Source: JABDPF01 sp036351575 (GTDB lineage: Bacteria; Pseudomonadota; Gammaproteobacteria; Xanthomonadales; SZUA-36). From it: DNA of 6,545 nt. The stretch covers positions 1-6,545 of the forward strand of contig JAZBPJ010000152.1 of the NCBI GenBank assembly GCA_036351575.1, in the 5' to 3' direction. Positions 5,802-6,545 of the stretch are shown in pieces. How positions within the stretch are numbered: the stretch's first letter is position 1; each line of letters starts with the position of its first letter. The notes beneath the pieces were generated by a model. It was not told the origin of the DNA. It worked only from the letters and a program-made list of their open reading frames with translations, and did not search any database. The translations under genes were made by a program, and so were the position numbers.

Positions 5802-6309
5802 ACCATGCCTCGTGTTAGCTAAACGACTTACCTGACACTGATGATACAGGCGGTTTGTGGAGGCGTGCGGAGCCAGGCGCAGGCCGTTTTCTCTCTGAAG
5901 TAGTACCTAGGCCAAGGGTCAGTGGTGATACGGTCCAGAAACGGCCAGATCGCCGTTCTACAGAAGACCAAACGTGTGACCTGTCCTTCTGGTTGCAGGA
6001 TGAGCAGTGTGTGGGAAATTCACTTGAACGGGCACCGAAATCAGGTTCCGTTAACCTGCAATAAGCAGAACAAGAACTGGTCGATTTAATGACCTCCGGT
6101 ATCTCCGGGTTCGGCCAAGTACAGACCTTCGGCTAGGAATACGCCAACGCCAACTTTGTACTTGTCTGGTATGTCGGTCCGACAAGGGTGAACTTTTTGA
6201 CATCTGCCTTGTCACTGAGGGGACGATTCATAAATTCGCATAGCAATCTGATGCACTTAGATTCACTTGTAGGTTGTATTTACACTAGGTATTCGTTTAT
6301 TTTTTAAAT
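5802..6309. other. About 500 bp without a convincing gene
   Basis: Several frames are partly open on both strands and no frame is clearly coding. On the + strand, one frame runs from 5855 to 6304 interrupted only by TAA (6062-6064) and TAG (6134-6136); its first part is a 69-codon frame with no ribosome site. On the minus strand a start-less frame is open from about 6135 to 5820. The mutual overlap and absence of starts argue for decayed or non-coding DNA. The right end, 6161-6309, is AT-rich, has inverted TGTC/GACA motifs and presumably contains the promoter of the gene at 6310, but no clear -35/-10 pair. Confidence 0.5.
6161..6214. promoter_or_regulatory. Cluster of inverted TGTC/GACA motifs, possible operator region
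   Basis: Within 54 nt lie CTTGTC (6161-6166) opposed by GACAAG (6181-6186), a nested palindrome TGTCGG-T-CCGACA (6172-6184), and TGACA-N7-TGTCA (6198-6214). TTGACA at 6197-6202 is also a perfect -35 hexamer but has no -10 at proper distance. TGACAA/TTGTCA half-sites are those of the copper-responsive CusR box in E. coli, yet the spacing here (7 instead of 4 between the TGACA and TGTCA arms) does not match. It lies 96-149 nt before the metal-binding protein gene. Confidence 0.25.
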
Positions 6310-6545
6310 ATGAAACTCTGGATTCTCATTCTAGTCTTGGCCATCAGTGCCCAACCTTTACAGGCTGGGTTCTGTGACATGGACATGGAAAAGAACCAGG
6401 AAACATCGCATGAAATGGACCACTCAGGAATGGATCATTCCGATCAAGAGAGCCATAAATGCTGTGATTCGGATGATTCTGATTCACCAACTGGATGTGA
6501 TAGCAGTATGAATTGTGGTCCCTGCTTCGTCAGCGCTTCCATGAT
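6310..6545 (+). CDS. Exported Cys/His/Met-rich protein, probable metal (copper-type) binding; 3' end outside window
   Basis: The first 78 codons are visible and the frame is still open at the window edge. Residues 1-19 are a short Sec signal (MKLWILILVLAISAQPLQA, cleavage after Ala19). The mature part is packed with potential metal ligands: Cys22, 51, 52, 63, 69 and 72; His34, 38, 43 and 49; Met24, 26, 36, 41 and 67; many Asp. MDHSGMDHSD is a repeated Met-Asp-His unit typical of periplasmic copper proteins, followed by a CC pair and C-x5-C-x2-C. Small exported proteins of this composition occur beside copper and heavy-metal resistance genes, including CopL-like proteins, but I cannot assign a named family. 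No Shine-Dalgarno sequence is seen: the leader is U-rich (6296-6305). ATG 6310 is the only start that keeps the signal peptide, and an in-frame TAG lies at 6286-6288. The AT-rich composition separates it from the chromosomal block. Resistance genes may follow downstream. Confidence 0.72.
   Translation, partial: MKLWILILVLAISAQPLQAGFCDMDMEKNQETSHEMDHSGMDHSDQESHKCCDSDDSDSPTGCDSSMNCGPCFVSASM

Larger units (their letters stand above)
5195..6545. mobile_element. Putative genomic island, tRNA-proximal end
   Basis: From the base after the tRNA CCA the sequence is markedly AT-richer and gene-poor (6241-6300 has 20 G+C of 60; 4741-4800 has 38 of 60). It carries accessory-type genes: an AP2-like DNA-binding protein and a probable metal-binding exported protein. 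The homologous tRNA-Lys next to queC in Pseudomonas aeruginosa is an established island insertion site (PAPI-1/pKLC102 class). No integrase and no copy of the tRNA 3' end are present in this window, so the right limit is unknown and the island call is inferred. Confidence 0.55.

Noticed and set aside
5855..6064. 69-codon + strand frame as a gene
   Set aside because: It has no Shine-Dalgarno site, no recognisable domain, and open frames overlap it on the opposite strand. Kept only as a possible relic.
6219..6260. GGGG...TTAG, 42 nt, as a possible Tn3-family terminal inverted repeat
   Set aside because: Only the GGGG start and a vague length resemblance support it. No matching second end, resolvase or transposase is in the window.
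6257..6286. Promoter TTAGAT-N18-TACACT for the gene at 6310
   Set aside because: The -35 match is poor and alternatives (TTGTAG or TTGTAT with later AT-rich hexamers) are equally weak, so no single promoter is supported.

Overview
The window spans the junction between a conserved, GC-rich chromosomal block (about 1-5194) and a compositionally different, AT-richer segment (5195-6545). The left block reads tolA (3' part) - tolB - pal - cpoB - queE - queC - tRNA-Lys(TTT), all on the + strand. This is the Tol-Pal cluster followed by queuosine-precursor genes and a lysine tRNA, an order I know from Gammaproteobacteria such as Pseudomonas aeruginosa. The G+C-rich codon use, the Gln/Arg/Glu-rich TolA helix and the gene order point to a high-GC gammaproteobacterium. 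I cannot place the genus.

1-3429: four tightly packed envelope genes, with 4-nt, 70-nt and 1-nt gaps. TolA links the inner membrane to the periplasm, TolB and the lipoprotein Pal form the outer-membrane/peptidoglycan end, and CpoB (YbgF) couples this machine to cell-wall synthesis. 3427-3538 holds a compact palindromic repeat element that starts inside the cpoB stop codon. 3623-5042: queE and queC, two successive steps of 7-deazaguanine (preQ0) synthesis, separated by a 14-bp perfect hairpin ending in TTTT. 5055-5194: a terminator-like hairpin whose loop carries the -35 box of a good tRNA-Lys promoter, then the tRNA with encoded CCA.

5195-6545: composition drops sharply right after the tRNA. 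For example, 6241-6300 is 20/60 G+C, against 38/60 for 4741-4800. Gene density also falls. The segment contains a 79-codon minus-strand open frame with no start codon that ends 15 nt from the tRNA, a small minus-strand gene with an AP2/ERF-like DNA-binding domain, about 500 bp without a convincing gene, and the first 78 codons of a small exported protein rich in Cys, His, Met and Asp that is probably a metal (copper-type) binding protein. I read this as the tRNA-proximal end of a genomic island inserted at the tRNA-Lys 3' end. The equivalent tRNA-Lys beside queC in P. aeruginosa is a known island attachment site. No integrase and no second attachment site are visible here, so the island reading is inference.
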